NCBI GenBank assembly: GCA_913061055.1
Contig: CAJXVA010000047.1
Span: 1 to 33,184 of the forward strand
Direction: 5' to 3'
Length of the DNA stretch: 33,184 nt
Source: an uncultured Pseudomonadota bacterium
GTDB taxonomy: Bacteria > Myxococcota_A > Polyangia > Nannocystales > Nannocystaceae
Each line of letters starts with the position of its first letter. Position 1 is the stretch's first letter. Below, one piece after another: positions 31,596 through 33,184 of the stretch. The notes below the pieces were generated by a model that worked only from the letters and a program-made list of their open reading frames with translations, searched no databases and was not told where the DNA came from. The position numbers were made by a program, and so were the translations under genes.

Positions 31596-32318
31596 ATGAC
31601 CTTGCGATTTGGCTTGTTGCTCCTCACCGCGAGCTGCGCGGCGTGTTTCTCCGATCCACCCGCCCCCCAGCGCATCTCCAGCGAGTCGGGCAGCTCGACG
31701 GGGGACCCCGAAGAGCCCGGTAGCTCCAGCGGCGAGGACCCCCCGCTGACGACCACCTCCGGCTCCTCCACCTCCGCCTCCTCCAGTTCAGGCGAGCCCG
31801 AGTTTGGCTGCCAGGACGCCTACGATGCCCAGACTTGCGCCGCGGCCAGCGACTCCGACTTCGAGGCGTGCAGCTGGTACCCGACCTACAGCCACGACGT
31901 ACTCTCGTGCGATCCATGGGCGACCGGCGGCGGCGCGTGCATCATCGAGCAGGGTCTCGACGGTTGCTCCGAACCGGAGCCCAGCTGCCCCGACGGAACC
32001 AGCTGGTACTACCGCGTCGCGGATGGCGCGGTGGAGCTCGTCGACGCGACGAACCTCTGCTACGGGCTCAACGAATTCACCCCCTGCCCGTGGCCCAGCG
32101 ATCCCACGGAGACCGATGGCACGAGCGTCGGCTCCACCAGCGCGACCGCGGGTGAAACGGAGGGCTCGGGGGGCATGGAGACCGGAGCGTCGGCTTCAAC
32201 CGTCGCCGATTCGGGCGACGGCGGAACCAGTGGCGGAACCAGCGGCGGAACAACCGGCGACGGGTGGACGCTCCAGGACGAGATCGAGGCCGTCTGCGCC
32301 TGCGCCTGCGACGAATAG
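31596..32318 (+). CDS. Ser/Thr/Gly-rich lipoprotein with a Cys-rich domain
   Basis: This 240-residue protein has a lipoprotein signal (TASC at Cys14 or CAAC at Cys17), a Ser/Thr/Gly/Pro-rich linker (about 25-68), a compact domain with about nine cysteines (about 70-165; FGCQDAYDAQTC, EACSWYP, LSCDPWATGGGAC), a second low-complexity segment with tandem GGTS units, and an unusual C-terminus, AVCACACDE. The build is typical of surface lipoproteins that seem abundant in Nannocystineae (from general knowledge). I chose the ATG at 31596 because the signal peptide starts there; the frame is open upstream without signal features. The function is unknown. The CxCxC end could chelate metal or cross-link. 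Confidence 0.78.
   Translation: MTLRFGLLLLTASCAACFSDPPAPQRISSESGSSTGDPEEPGSSSGEDPPLTTTSGSSTSASSSSGEPEFGCQDAYDAQTCAAASDSDFEACSWYPTYSHDVLSCDPWATGGGACIIEQGLDGCSEPEPSCPDGTSWYYRVADGAVELVDATNLCYGLNEFTPCPWPSDPTETDGTSVGSTSATAGETEGSGGMETGASASTVADSGDGGTSGGTSGGTTGDGWTLQDEIEAVCACACDE
32220..32255 (+). repeat. Three 12-base tandem repeats inside a lipoprotein gene
   Basis: GGCGGAACCAGT, GGCGGAACCAGC and GGCGGAACAACC follow each other in frame and encode GGTS, GGTS and GGTT. They lie in the second low-complexity linker, so copy number could vary by slippage without breaking the frame. Confidence 0.8.
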
Positions 32319-32362
32319 AGCGCATCTGGCGTGCCATCTGACGCGGTGGCAAGCTGCCGACG

Positions 32363-32968
32363 ATGAGTGCGCTCACCGTCTACGGCACGACCACCTCACC
32401 GTATGTCCGGCGCGTCCGGGTCATCGCCAACGAGCTCGGCGTTGACGTCGAGCTCGTCAACGCGTTCGATGCGGACGGGCAGGCTCGAATGCGGGCCATC
32501 AACCCGATCTGGAAGGTGCCGACCGCGACGATCGGCGAGCTGAGCATGCTCGACTCGACGACGATCTGTGAGTACCTCCTCAACAACCACGGCCCTGGGC
32601 CGATGGAGCGCTTCCGCGGCGACAATGTGCACGAGCGAAACCTGCTCACGGTCATCGATGGGGCGCTTGACGCTCTCATCAATGGTTTCTATCTGGCGCG
32701 AGATGGGGTCACGGTGGAAACATCTGCCTACGCCCGCAAGCAGCAGGACCGAGCCCGCAGCGCGATGACGTGGCTCGAGCAATGGGCGACAGGTCCGTGG
32801 TTGTCGCAGGTGCAGAAGCTCGGGCTTCCCGAAGTCGCGATGGTCACGACCGTGGATTGGATGCGCTTCCGCGACACCTACGATGTGTCGAAGCACCCCA
32901 AGCTGGTGGAGCTCGCAGACCACTGGGGTCAGCGCGAGAGTTTCTCGAGCACGTTCCCCGCCGCTTGA
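32363..32968 (+). CDS. Glutathione S-transferase-like protein
   Basis: This 201-residue protein has an N-terminal thioredoxin-fold GST domain (about 1-80), with LTVYGTTTSPYVRRVRVIANE, the cis-proline region NPIWKVPTATI and the gamma-Glu-binding SxxIxEYL-like DSTTICEYL. A helical C-terminal domain (about 85-201) follows, with a DWMRFRDTYDVSKHPKL end. The residue at the catalytic position in TTSPYVRR is Ser12, which suits a Ser-type GST. It may conjugate glutathione or act as a thiol protein; substrate is unknown. A clear terminator follows. The upstream gene is 44 bases away on the same strand but functionally unrelated. Confidence 0.88.
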   Translation: MSALTVYGTTTSPYVRRVRVIANELGVDVELVNAFDADGQARMRAINPIWKVPTATIGELSMLDSTTICEYLLNNHGPGPMERFRGDNVHERNLLTVIDGALDALINGFYLARDGVTVETSAYARKQQDRARSAMTWLEQWATGPWLSQVQKLGLPEVAMVTTVDWMRFRDTYDVSKHPKLVELADHWGQRESFSSTFPAA

Positions 32969-32982
32969 GCTGGCACAAAAAA

Positions 32983-33009
32983 ACGGTCGCCCCCACAAGG
33001 AGCGACCGT
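32983..33009. terminator. Bidirectional intrinsic terminator
   Basis: ACGGTCGC (32983-32990) pairs with GCGACCGT (33002-33009) around an 11-base loop. A run of seven As precedes and CGTTTTTG follows, giving T-runs after the stem on both strands. It ends the GST-like gene on the plus strand and the RGG-tail gene on the minus strand, whose stop is 25 bases away. Confidence 0.88.
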
Positions 33010-33034
33010 CGTTTTTGCTAGGCGCGAAGCAGAA

Positions 33035-33184
33035 CTACCAGTTGTAGTTCCCGCCGCCTCCGTCGCGACCGCCGCCACCGCTGCCACGTCCACCGCGACG
33101 GTGCCCTGGGCTTCGGTCTCTACGGTCGCCGTCTCGGCTCTCTCGGCCGCCGCGGTCGTCACGGTAGCCACCGCCACCGCCACC
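33035..33184 (-). CDS. C-terminal Gly/Arg-rich (RGG) tail of a probable RNA-binding protein, partial
   Basis: The frame enters from the right edge and reads 49 residues to a TAG at 33037-33035. It starts with six Gly, then has YRDDRGGRESRDGDRRDR, RRGGRGSGGGG and a final GGGGNYNW. Such Gly/Arg/Asp/Ser-rich ends are typical of bacterial RRM (cold-inducible RNA-binding) proteins, in which an RNA-recognition motif precedes the tail. The RRM itself is outside the window, so the family call is an inference. Another minus-strand frame over the same bases gives an Ala/Thr/Val-rich translation that is only a by-product of the GGN repeats. Confidence 0.65.
   Translation of the reverse strand, partial: GGGGGGYRDDRGGRESRDGDRRDRSPGHRRGGRGSGGGGRDGGGGNYNW

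Noticed and set aside
32220..32255. Tandem repeats as a CRISPR array
   Set aside because: The units are 12 bases, contiguous, without spacers, and in frame within a lipoprotein gene.
32929..33183. Ala/Thr/Val-rich minus-strand frame at the right edge
   Set aside because: It is the GGN-repeat shadow of the RGG tail and runs through the bidirectional terminator and the end of the GST-like gene.

Overview
The window is GC-rich, densely coded DNA that looks like a myxobacterial chromosome, most likely Nannocystineae (Nannocystis/Plesiocystis/Enhygromyxa-like). That placement is an inference. It rests on the many lipoproteins with Ser/Gly/Thr-rich linkers ahead of a Cys-rich domain, the very large ATPase-type regulators, the unlinked his genes and the frequent GTG/TTG starts. 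No phage, plasmid, CRISPR, tRNA or rRNA was seen.

Layout: 0-5.4 kb holds a CotH-kinase lipoprotein, a decayed IS91-type transposase whose catalytic core is missing, a twin-PDZ (GspC-like) lipoprotein, and an ECF sigma factor with a membrane anti-sigma factor. 5.4-10 kb (minus strand) holds, in transcription order, an OmpR-type response regulator, a histidine kinase, a YHYH lipoprotein, a MORN-repeat protein and a SCO1/SenC copper chaperone. This is probably a sensory system plus its periplasmic metal or redox effectors. 10.3-12.6 kb is the overlapping hisH-hisA-hisF operon, whose HisH has an unusual Pro/Ala-rich insertion. 12.6-15.9 kb holds two small lipoproteins and a STAND-type ATPase/TPR regulator with a C-terminal winged helix, closed by a strong bidirectional terminator.

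15.9-19 kb holds an EF-hand protein with a Lys/Arg-rich tail, a zinc-ribbon membrane protein, hisIE and a small membrane protein. It also holds a 3' scar of a second, diverged hisIE. 18.9-22 kb is a MalT-like LuxR regulator coupled to a 78-residue protein. These are divergent from a three-gene RND efflux operon (adaptor, pump, TolC-like channel; 22.1-27.7 kb) across a promoter region packed with TCGCC/GGCGA dyads. plsY follows.

28.4-30.1 kb (minus strand) is a tightly overlapped trio: a receiver-like/LuxR regulator, a secreted protein with eight regularly spaced cysteines, and a cupin. The right end carries a Mpo1-like (DUF962) membrane protein, two lipoproteins, a GST-like protein and the RGG-type tail of a gene cut by the window edge, probably an RNA-binding protein.

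The best candidates for undescribed biology are the regulator/Cys-rich/cupin trio, the two-component/YHYH/MORN/SCO cluster, and the 78-residue protein/MalT pair facing the RND pump. All functional links beyond the named families are inferences from gene order and overlap.
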